Positions 26,680-33,626 of a DNA stretch of 64,000 bases are shown one piece after another (position 1 is the stretch's first letter; each line of letters begins with the position of its first letter). Made by a program: the position numbers and the translations under genes. The notes under the pieces are model-generated. The model was not told the DNA's origin. It worked only from the letters and a program-made list of their open reading frames with translations, and ran no database searches. Origin of the DNA: Nitrososphaerota archaeon (GTDB lineage: Archaea > Thermoproteota > Nitrososphaeria_A > Caldarchaeales > Calditenuaceae); assembly GCA_009889515.1 (NCBI GenBank), contig WUQR01000139.1, positions 620,001 to 684,000 of the forward strand. The letters are read 5' to 3'.

Positions 26680-27132
26680 CTAGGTTCCACCCTCACCAGC
26701 CTGACCCGCGCCCGCCACCCTCTCTATAGAGGCGAGAAACCTTCTAATCGCCTCTATCCTCTCGGAATATGACTGTAAAGCCCGGCCAGCCTCTGCCCTC
26801 GCCTGCTCGAGCCTCTGCTTCCGTGCAAGCAGCCAGCCTCTACACTTATCCAAAGACATATCGATGAACACGTTATCGCCGATGTTTACCTTGAAGATGT
26901 CTGGATTCGTGATAACGCCCTCTACAAGGACGCCCCCACCAATCGGCAACAACCCTCTAATCTCGCCCTGTGACTTCGCAATCTCGTCTAGAAGTTCTAG
27001 ACATCTATTGTGCTCACCTATGGAGTTCTCTAGAGCTAGGAGCCGGGCCTGAAGCTCGCGGGCTATCCTCTCTAGGATGGTCAGCTCCGATATGGCTCTT
27101 TCAACGTCCTCGCGGGTTATCTTGACACTCAT
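26680..27132 (-). CDS. pfdA: Prefoldin subunit alpha
   Basis: Part of the hexameric jellyfish-shaped chaperone that delivers unfolded proteins to the thermosome. The 150-residue protein has two long coiled-coil arms (about 8-50 and 100-145) joined by the beta-hairpin core LLPIGGGVLVEGVITNPDIFKVNIGDNVFIDM. It lies between aIF6 and ftsY, an order common in archaea. The LX (L18a/L20e) gene that often sits between aIF6 and pfdA is absent; only 85 nt separate them. Confidence 0.9.
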   Translation of the reverse strand: MSVKITREDVERAISELTILERIARELQARLLALENSIGEHNRCLELLDEIAKSQGEIRGLLPIGGGVLVEGVITNPDIFKVNIGDNVFIDMSLDKCRGWLLARKQRLEQARAEAGRALQSYSERIEAIRRFLASIERVAGAGQAGEGGT

Positions 27133-27217
27133 TTCCTCAGGACAAATAGCGTGTGTCGATAATATAAATACAGTTTCAGTGGCGCCTAGTATTACAAGGA
27201 AGCCGTTTAAGGATCTG

Positions 27218-27922
27218 TTAAAGGCCCAGTGCAGTCGATATCGTCATTAATTCTGGCCCAACCGTCCTAGCTCCAATCAAGGCCCCCTTAGTGTTAGCCA
27301 GCACACCGCTCTTTACGAAGACATTTCCATTATTCACGGTAGCCCTCAGGACCCTAACCCTCGAGTACTCCTCAATGACTCTAACCTCCTCGTCAGTAGC
27401 CTCGACATGAACTAACCCTCCCCGGTTGGTGAGTAGACAGATTGAGCCCACATGCTTTCTACCTGCTATGGTCATGGATATGGCCTCGACCCCCAGTGTA
27501 TCGGCTATGGCCCTAACCTCGCCTGACTGAACCTCGGGAGATATTACGGCACAGTGGTCGTTGGCGCTCACCAGGTTACCCATTGCCGTCTCCCTTCCCC
27601 TGTAGATATAGACGTTGAGGTCAGGTGCCACAGACTTTATCAGTGATATTTCCTCTTCTAGGACTGTTTTTGGCAGTATCACGCCTGTGCTGTTAATGCA
27701 GATGAGCGGACCTATCAGGATGGATCCCGCAATATATGTTTGGACGGGCTTGGAGCCCAGAATGCCAGCCATAAGCCCAACCTTCTTAGAGGGGAGACCC
27801 GGTGGAACTATTAAGAGGTCTTCACTGTTGGCTGCGAAGAGACCTACATGGGGGGTGCCAAAGACGTCGACGAAGAGTACACTATTGGTCTGAGCCCTGC
27901 TCGGCAGCCACCTCACCCCCAA
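27218..27922 (-). CDS. eif6: Translation initiation factor aIF6
   Basis: aIF6 binds the large ribosomal subunit and blocks premature subunit joining. The product (up to 234 residues) has the pseudo-fivefold repeats of the family: FGTPHVGLFAANSEDLLIVPPGL, GSILIGPLICINSTGVILPK, TAMGNLVSANDHCAVISPEV, HVGSICLLTNRGGLVHVEA and NTKGALIGARTVGPELM. The start must lie inside the end of the L31e gene: TTG 27922 or GTG 27916 are the only candidates before the conserved core. The overlap is 35-41 nt in a different frame, implying coupled translation. Confidence 0.92.
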   Translation of the reverse strand: MGVRWLPSRAQTNSVLFVDVFGTPHVGLFAANSEDLLIVPPGLPSKKVGLMAGILGSKPVQTYIAGSILIGPLICINSTGVILPKTVLEEEISLIKSVAPDLNVYIYRGRETAMGNLVSANDHCAVISPEVQSGEVRAIADTLGVEAISMTIAGRKHVGSICLLTNRGGLVHVEATDEEVRVIEEYSRVRVLRATVNNGNVFVKSGVLANTKGALIGARTVGPELMTISTALGL

Positions 27923-28166
27923 GCTTCACGATTGCTTCTCCCTCCTCGTCCTTCTCCACAACTATAGTCACCTTTCTTGGAGGACGTTCAATGCTTCTGG
28001 AAAAGATGAACCGAGCCAAGTCCTCTGAGATCTTCACCCTCTCAGCCTTCGCAATCCGAGCCGCCTTCTCGCGTATAATGTTGAGGGCTCGCTTCGCTCG
28101 GCGGAGCTTAGGGGCCTCGTAAGCCTCCCTCAAGTTTAATGTTACTTCCTTACGGAGCTGGGACAT
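27882..28166 (-). CDS. rpl31e: Large ribosomal subunit protein L31e
   Basis: A 94-residue protein of the large subunit near the peptide exit tunnel. Recognisable by the N-terminal VTLNLREAYEAPKLRRAKRA and IIREKAARIAKAERVKISEDLARFIFSRSIERPPRKVTI. The C-terminal tail (VAAEQGSDQ) is an acidic extension. GGTGAT lies 4 nt upstream of the ATG. It follows L39e by 11 nt and overlaps aIF6. Confidence 0.95.
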   Translation of the reverse strand: MSQLRKEVTLNLREAYEAPKLRRAKRALNIIREKAARIAKAERVKISEDLARFIFSRSIERPPRKVTIVVEKDEEGEAIVKLGGEVAAEQGSDQ

Positions 28167-28177
28167 GTAGTCATCAC

Positions 28178-28330
28178 CTAGGGCTTAATAGATCTTGAGT
28201 GGCGCCAGTTTCTCCGTCTACGGCTTGCCCTGATCTCACCGCCGGTCCTCAGTATAATCCAAGCAGGGACACTCTCTGCCCTCTTGAGGGCTGAGGCGAG
28301 CCGCTTCTTAACCGGGAGAGTCTTAGCCAT
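28178..28330 (-). CDS. rpl39e: Large ribosomal subunit protein L39e
   Basis: A 50-residue very basic protein lining the exit tunnel. From ATG 28330: MAKTLPVKKRLASALKRAE, then VPAWIILRTGGEIRASRRRR and NWRHSRSIKP, which matches L39e including the conserved VPAW and final RNWRHS..K motif. It stands directly before L31e and aIF6, the usual archaeal order. Confidence 0.95.
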   Translation of the reverse strand: MAKTLPVKKRLASALKRAESVPAWIILRTGGEIRASRRRRNWRHSRSIKP

Positions 28331-28379
28331 CCCTACTCACCAACTAATCTCTAAACCAGCTCTATATGAGTGTTAGAGA

Positions 28380-28727
28380 CTATAACTCGTCCTTGCTCAT
28401 TCTCACTATCTTGGTCTCCCTTTTAGGGGGCATTACCTTCTCTAGAATCTGTCTAAGAAGGTCGTCGGTGATCTGGGACTTGAGACTACCTGAGCGGGCT
28501 AGGTTTACTAGGTAGTTTTCCACCGCCTCGGCCACGTCTGGCCGCGCCATCTTTATGTTTGCAAGCCTCTGCCGGGCCTCTTGCGTCAAGACTACGCGGA
28601 GTATGGCTGCCTTCTCCGCCTCAGCCCTTCTCCTGGCCTCCTCCTGTGCGGCCCGAGCCTGTAGCTCAGCCATCTTCCTTCTCCGAATCTCCTCAAGCTC
28701 CTCGTCCTCCGGCTCAGGCATTGCCAA
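28380..28727 (-). CDS. PDCD5-related DNA-binding protein
   Basis: A 115-residue homologue of eukaryotic PDCD5/TFAR19. The N-terminal third is a highly charged helix (DEELEEIRRRKMAELQARAAQEEARRR) and the core is the helical bundle ILRVVLTQEARQRLANIKMARPDVAEAVENYLVNLARSG...LLRQILEKV. The family is universal in archaea and clusters with ribosomal genes; nucleic-acid or prefoldin/chaperonin contact is proposed but the role is not settled. TTG 28727 or ATG 28721 may be the start. Confidence 0.9.
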   Translation of the reverse strand: MAMPEPEDEELEEIRRRKMAELQARAAQEEARRRAEAEKAAILRVVLTQEARQRLANIKMARPDVAEAVENYLVNLARSGSLKSQITDDLLRQILEKVMPPKRETKIVRMSKDEL

Positions 28728-28798
28728 CTAAGGTCACCTGACGTATGAAAAATGGCGACTACTTAAATACATATCCAGTGAATACATGTTTGCGGCCC

Positions 28799-29119
28799 CT
28801 ATGCCGCTGCCTTCCCTTTTCCTTTCTCGGCCTGAATCACACCCATCCTGACAAGCCTGTAGCGAGGTTCAACGAACATTAACGTCTGGGGCGAGTCGTA
28901 TACCCTAACATGTATGAGGGATTTTGGGGAGCCAAAGCTCGGCTCTATCTTCACTATGGATATCCTGTTAGCATCGATTTTCAGCCAATCGGAGACAGCT
29001 TTAAGGACTTCGCCCCTACTCGGGGTGCCGCCCTCAACTGTTGCCGAGAGCCTAAGCTCGCTTCTACCAATCACGTCGTTCCTCTTCTCTGAGAGCTTCT
29101 CAAGCATCTTTATCCCCAA
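28799..29119 (-). CDS. rps24e: Small ribosomal subunit protein S24e
   Basis: About 106 residues with the S24e pattern: KRNDVIGRSELRLSATVEGGTPSRGEVLKAV followed by RISIVKIEPSFGSPKSLIHVRVYDS and the C-terminal PRYRLVRMG. GAGGAG lies directly before the TTG at 29119 and 12 nt before ATG 29107, so the ATG may be the real start. It is upstream of the PDCD5 gene in the same direction. Confidence 0.93.
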   Translation of the reverse strand: MGIKMLEKLSEKRNDVIGRSELRLSATVEGGTPSRGEVLKAVSDWLKIDANRISIVKIEPSFGSPKSLIHVRVYDSPQTLMFVEPRYRLVRMGVIQAEKGKGKAAA

Positions 29120-29165
29120 CTCCTCTAAAGACTTCTCCCCCTCCTCTTATTTTACCATGATGCGG

Positions 29166-29792
29166 TCATCGAGACCTGTATACTGTTGCGAGCCTTATCA
29201 GCTCCTCGTGAAATGCTGTGCTCCCGGATAACTCAGGATGGAATGTGGTCCCCATTATGTTGCCCTGTCTCACAGCAACGGGCTTGTTCGCCAAGCTGGC
29301 TAGAACCTCTACACCCGGGCTTGTCTCGAGTATTGCCGGAGCCCTTATGAAGACGGCTCTGAACGACTTCAACCCCAGGGCAGGTATATCGATCTGGGCT
29401 TCGAACGAGTCTTTCTGCCTGCCATACGTGTTTCGCTCAACAAGTATGTCTAGAACTCCTAGGACCGGTTGTCCAGTCTCCCCAACTACGCGGTCGTAAA
29501 CCCGCCTAGCCAGCATTATCAGGCCTGCGCATGTACCGAGCACGGGTAGCCCCTCATTAATCCTCGTCTTGAGCACATCCAGAGATTTTTTGTAGCTGGA
29601 GAGCTTCGCTATAACCGTGCTCTCTCCGCCCGGAATTACCACAGCGTCAACAGACTCGATCTCCTCCGGCAGCCTAGTGGTGGAGACGGTGCCTTTGACC
29701 CCTGTTTTCTTCAGAGCCTCTCTCAATGCTGCTAGGTGCTCCTCAACATCTCCCTGAAAGGACGCCACACCCACTGTTATCTCCATAACCAT
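29166..29792 (-). CDS. pdxT: Pyridoxal 5'-phosphate synthase glutaminase subunit PdxT
   Basis: Releases ammonia from glutamine for PLP synthesis by PdxS. The 208-residue class I amidotransferase has VASFQGDVEEHLAAL, PGGEST (54-59), the nucleophile elbow GTCAG with Cys88 and the catalytic pair in FHPEL (His185, Glu187). PdxS is not in the window. It lies 20 nt after the sugar-modifying operon that includes a PLP-dependent aminotransferase, so it may be cotranscribed with that operon. Confidence 0.94.
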   Translation of the reverse strand: MVMEITVGVASFQGDVEEHLAALREALKKTGVKGTVSTTRLPEEIESVDAVVIPGGESTVIAKLSSYKKSLDVLKTRINEGLPVLGTCAGLIMLARRVYDRVVGETGQPVLGVLDILVERNTYGRQKDSFEAQIDIPALGLKSFRAVFIRAPAILETSPGVEVLASLANKPVAVRQGNIMGTTFHPELSGSTAFHEELIRLATVYRSR

Positions 29793-29812
29793 ACCCTATA
29801 GCACCGCCCCCT

Positions 29813-31090
29813 CTATTTATCTGAGATTAGGCCTATATCTCGATTTATCCTCGCCTGATAGCCCTCAACCTTGAGTTCCAGCACATCCTCGAGCCTAACG
29901 CTTCTTCCTGCATAGGATGACTCGAGGGCCGCAACAACCATCGCTACGGAGAGCATCCCCTCCCTACCGCCAGTCTCAGGGACTCCGCCCTCCTCCACGC
30001 AGCGGAAGAAGTCGGCGAGCTCAAGTGCTATGAGCTTACTGTCCGCCTCCCAGAAATCCATTTTATATCCGTTGAGTATTCCGGGAAAGAGGGCTCTGGT
30101 CTCCCTGTCATATATTTCCTCCGCTGCGGTTTGTGAGACGCTATATGGCTCTCCCGGCTTCTGGCCTAGGAAGGCTGTGTGAGGCATCAACTCTAGGTAG
30201 TCTTGGTCAAGAGGCTTGGAAACCCTCAGCGGCTCCCCTGTCCTCTCCATCGGTATCTCCATTGAGCCACCCTCAAAGAAGACGAGCCTGCGCCAAACAC
30301 CCTCTCCAGTGACAGCAAGGTTTGCTACAAATTTAGCGACGATGTTATCTCGGTAGTGGAGAGTCGTGTCAAGGAAGTCTTCGGCCTCCGCCTCGACTGG
30401 AGTCTTCTTCACCGCATTCCCTCCAGCTTCTCTGAGGTATCTCACCTTTCTGAGGAGTGCCGCGAACCCAGATACTCTCTCCGGCGCGCCGAAAAAATAG
30501 TTGAAGATATCCATGTAGTGGCAGCAAAGGTCGATCAATATTCCTCCAGACAGTTTATGCCGCCACGGCGATAGTAGAACAGCATCTCCTCCACCTGCGA
30601 TTATATGGAGAGCCCCAATCCAGCCGCCCAGTTCACCACCATCTATGATGGCCTTGGCTAGCCTGTTTACGGGGTCTCTTCTATAGTTCTCCGCAACAGC
30701 CAGCACTGCTCCACCCTTGATCGAGGCGTCCAATATTCGCCGACAGCCCCTAACAGTTATTGAGAGTGGTTTTTCCACGAGGCAGCTGACACCAGCCTCT
30801 AAGAGTGGCTCAGCGACCAGATGGTGCGAGGCAGGTTCTGTGCATACGTCGGCGGCCTCGAACTCGACACCTTCCACGGCATCCTCCAGCGATGTGAAAA
30901 CCGCCGGCCTTTCACCGAGAAGCCTCTCAGCAAGCTCTGCAGCCTCGGAGGCCCTATCGGAAACCTTATCGATAACACCTACAAGCCTCGCCCCGCATAG
31001 CCCGTGCCGTCTAGCCTCTGCGAGCCCCCGGATGTGCCTTTTACCCATTAGGCCGCATCCGACCAGTATAAAGCGTGTCCCGCCGCTCAA
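29813..31090 (-). CDS. Gfo/Idh/MocA family oxidoreductase
   Basis: A 425-residue NAD(P)-dependent dehydrogenase of sugars or cyclitols. N-terminal Rossmann fold FILVGCGLMGKRHIRGLAEA, the family motif CLVEKPLS near residue 115, VAENYRRDP and the catalytic-region segment GGILIDLCCHYMDIFNYFFG. Family members oxidise inositol, glucose-6-phosphate or UDP-sugars. Its start overlaps the stop of the nucleotidyltransferase gene by 4 nt, making it the third gene of an operon with an aminotransferase; a keto-sugar for transamination is the likely product. Confidence 0.88.
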   Translation of the reverse strand: MSGGTRFILVGCGLMGKRHIRGLAEARRHGLCGARLVGVIDKVSDRASEAAELAERLLGERPAVFTSLEDAVEGVEFEAADVCTEPASHHLVAEPLLEAGVSCLVEKPLSITVRGCRRILDASIKGGAVLAVAENYRRDPVNRLAKAIIDGGELGGWIGALHIIAGGGDAVLLSPWRHKLSGGILIDLCCHYMDIFNYFFGAPERVSGFAALLRKVRYLREAGGNAVKKTPVEAEAEDFLDTTLHYRDNIVAKFVANLAVTGEGVWRRLVFFEGGSMEIPMERTGEPLRVSKPLDQDYLELMPHTAFLGQKPGEPYSVSQTAAEEIYDRETRALFPGILNGYKMDFWEADSKLIALELADFFRCVEEGGVPETGGREGMLSVAMVVAALESSYAGRSVRLEDVLELKVEGYQARINRDIGLISDK

Positions 31091-32337
31091 GGATGGTCGC
31101 TTCTGTGCCCCAGATGGCCCTGCCTTTCAGGCCTGGTGAGCTCGTAGAGATGTCTTATAAGCTCGAGGTAGTTTTCACTTGGCTTCAAGCCTCTTCTCCT
31201 CATCATCCTCTCCACTACCCTAAGCTCGGCCCCCAGCTCGAGCTCATACATCTCCCTTGTGAAATTAATCCCAGTGAATGGTGGGATATTCTTGGCTACA
31301 ACACCGCTGAGAACGTTGAAGGGCCCAACGAGCTTCCCAGTCATTATAGAGGTGTCGATCATCGTGCGTACGTGATCACCTATTACTGCTCCGAGGAATT
31401 GTCTCCCAGTGTGTATGGCCTCTCCGTCGAGTACCACTTTTATCTCGCCATAAGTCGTCTTAAGGTTAGACGTAGTTGTTCCCGCAGCTATGTTAACCCA
31501 CTCCCCTATGATTGAGTGTCCAATGTATCCGTAGTGGTGTTTGTTGCTGTAGCCAAACATTATGGTGTATTCTATCTCTGCCGATATGCGGCAGACCGGG
31601 CCGGTGTATAGATGTGGCCCCACCCTGCCGCCATAGACTATCGAGTCGTCGCCGATCACGCACGGCCCTATCAATTTTGTCCCCGACTCAACCTTCACAC
31701 CCTCGCCTAGGATTACTGGCCCCCTCCGCGTATCGATTACTGTGAATGGCTCAATCTCGCAGGTTGCCGGAATAGACATGTTTGCCGGGTCCCCGAGGAC
31801 TGCAACCCGATTGTCAAGCTGGAGTTCTTCACCCATACGGGGAACCGATACCGGCTGGCCGTCCAAAACCTCCCAAGGATACTGGTATATGCTCTCGGGA
31901 GGGGCTTCGAGGGTCTCAATGGCACCCACAAGCGAGGCCAGCCTCTCAATTATCTCTGTGGGCCTCTCAACCCCTGCAATCCTCTCACCCCTAAGCCTAG
32001 CTGCTAGAAACCTACCCTTAGCTAAGAGGATAAACTCGCGCCCCACCGTCTTCTCCGCGAGCGAGGCCACTAGTTCAGGCCGCCTTGCCAGCCCGTTAAT
32101 CAGTAGGGCTTCATCATCTTGGTCTGGGCTTGAATTGAACTTCATGTGGGGGTCGCGCTCACTCTCCACCCGACTCAGGTATTCTCGGGCATAGGCGTAT
32201 ACTTGGACATCCCTGAAGTTTTTCAAAATGTTTCTAATTAGGGGGCCGCTGGGGGTAAGTATCCTATAGACAGGCCTCATGTATGTGAGCTGTTTAAAGT
32301 TACGCCAAGCCTCATCCTCAAAGACCAGAAGGTTCAC
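31087..32337 (-). CDS. GlmU-like sugar nucleotidyltransferase/left-handed beta-helix protein
   Basis: A 416-residue protein. The N-terminus (LLVFEDEAWRNFKQLTYMRPVYRI) resembles the atypical GlmU-like family with F-D-D/E...PLT..RPV rather than the classical LAGGxGTR loop. The C-terminal half is a hexapeptide-repeat beta helix (VILGEGVKVESGTKLIGPCVIGDDS, then SNKHHYGYIGHSIIGEWVNIAAGTTTSNLK), as in acyltransferase domains. It overlaps both neighbours by 4 nt. The role is probably to make, and perhaps N-acylate, a nucleotide amino sugar; the exact substrate is unknown. Confidence 0.8.
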   Translation of the reverse strand: MNLLVFEDEAWRNFKQLTYMRPVYRILTPSGPLIRNILKNFRDVQVYAYAREYLSRVESERDPHMKFNSSPDQDDEALLINGLARRPELVASLAEKTVGREFILLAKGRFLAARLRGERIAGVERPTEIIERLASLVGAIETLEAPPESIYQYPWEVLDGQPVSVPRMGEELQLDNRVAVLGDPANMSIPATCEIEPFTVIDTRRGPVILGEGVKVESGTKLIGPCVIGDDSIVYGGRVGPHLYTGPVCRISAEIEYTIMFGYSNKHHYGYIGHSIIGEWVNIAAGTTTSNLKTTYGEIKVVLDGEAIHTGRQFLGAVIGDHVRTMIDTSIMTGKLVGPFNVLSGVVAKNIPPFTGINFTREMYELELGAELRVVERMMRRRGLKPSENYLELIRHLYELTRPERQGHLGHRSDHP

Positions 32338-33536
32338 GCCAAATCACCCGCATGCTGCTCAATCTTCTTTAAGGCTCTGTATACATCCTCAACCTCTCTA
32401 CTATCACCTAGCAGCACTCTGTGGTGCACGAAGAGGTACTCGGCAGCCGCCCTCTCCGCGTTGGGGAACTCGCCCGGACTTATCCTGATGCCGTGATGCT
32501 CGAGGTATCTCTTGATTGGTGGAAAGCGGTATAGAGGTACAGGCCAACCGACAGAGGCCGGTATCCCCTCGGCGCGAAGTGCCTCCACAATCTTCTGCTT
32601 TGAGACATTCCTAAAGTATCCGCCATCAGCCTGAATGATAACGAGGTAGTGGGGAGTCCTATCAGTTCCCTCGGGAGGCCTTATCAGCCTGAAGCCCTCT
32701 AGGTCTCGGCAGAGTCTAGCAAGCTCCTCAAAGTTTCTCTGACGCCTCTCAATCTGCTCGTCCAGCCTCCTCAGCTGGGATAAGAGTATAGCCGCTTGGA
32801 ACTCTGTCATCCTGTAATTGTAGCCTAGAAGGTCGCCCTCGTACCAGTCCCTGTTAGGCCTTCGCCCACAGTTCACCAAGGCGCTACACGTATCCGCAAG
32901 CTCCGGGTCGTTCAGCGTGATTATCCCTCCCTCACCACTCGTCATGACTTTGCTGGACTGGAAGCTAAAACACCCCATAACGCCTATGCTCCCTATCCTC
33001 CTACCCCTCCACTCAGCCCCATGAGCCTCGGCAGCATCCTCAACCACAGGCACGCCAAAACTCTTTGAAGCCTTTTCTACGAGATCCATCTCTACTGGAT
33101 GCCCACCGATATGGACGGGTAGGATAGCTTTGACACCGCCATCAACCGACTCCCACACCAGCCTAGAGTCGATATTAACCCCGCCCTCAACAACGTCAAC
33201 ATAAAGCGGTATTGCCCCCAGCTCTAATATTACTGAGGATGTTGCGAGGAACGTGTAAGGCGTAGTCACAACTCTATCTCCGGGACCTATGCCAAGTGCT
33301 CTCAGAGCTATTTTCAGGGCTGTGGTCCCGTTCATGCATGGGACGCCGTATCTGCACCGTACATAGCCTGCAAATTCCTCGCCGAACCGCCTCACCATCT
33401 GGCCGCCCAGACCCCAAACCCCAGACCTCAGCACCGATAGGAGCATCTCCTCTTCCTCCCTACCCCATACCGGCCAGCTGGGAAACGGCTCTGAGCGGAC
33501 CGGTTTCCCACCCTTAATCGCCAGCAAGGCACCCAC
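32334..33536 (-). CDS. DegT/DnrJ/EryC1/StrS family aminotransferase
   Basis: A 400-residue PLP-dependent aminotransferase of the sugar/aminocyclitol type. The PLP lysine is K196 in FSFQSSKVMTSGEGG, the pyridine-binding Asp is D167 in VVEDAAEAHGA, and the end of the active site is LGYNYRMTEFQAAILLSQL. This family transaminates 3-keto or 4-keto sugars and keto-inositols. First gene of a three-gene overlapping operon with the nucleotidyltransferase and oxidoreductase, and pdxT (PLP synthesis) follows. Confidence 0.92.
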   Translation of the reverse strand: MGALLAIKGGKPVRSEPFPSWPVWGREEEEMLLSVLRSGVWGLGGQMVRRFGEEFAGYVRCRYGVPCMNGTTALKIALRALGIGPGDRVVTTPYTFLATSSVILELGAIPLYVDVVEGGVNIDSRLVWESVDGGVKAILPVHIGGHPVEMDLVEKASKSFGVPVVEDAAEAHGAEWRGRRIGSIGVMGCFSFQSSKVMTSGEGGIITLNDPELADTCSALVNCGRRPNRDWYEGDLLGYNYRMTEFQAAILLSQLRRLDEQIERRQRNFEELARLCRDLEGFRLIRPPEGTDRTPHYLVIIQADGGYFRNVSKQKIVEALRAEGIPASVGWPVPLYRFPPIKRYLEHHGIRISPGEFPNAERAAAEYLFVHHRVLLGDSREVEDVYRALKKIEQHAGDLA

Positions 33537-33626
33537 TACAATCCCTGCCCAGGAGTATATTTGCGTGCCTCATTTCCAAGAGTAGAAGAACGCCTGTCTA
33601 GAGATTAAACAGGGGACTGCGTCGTC

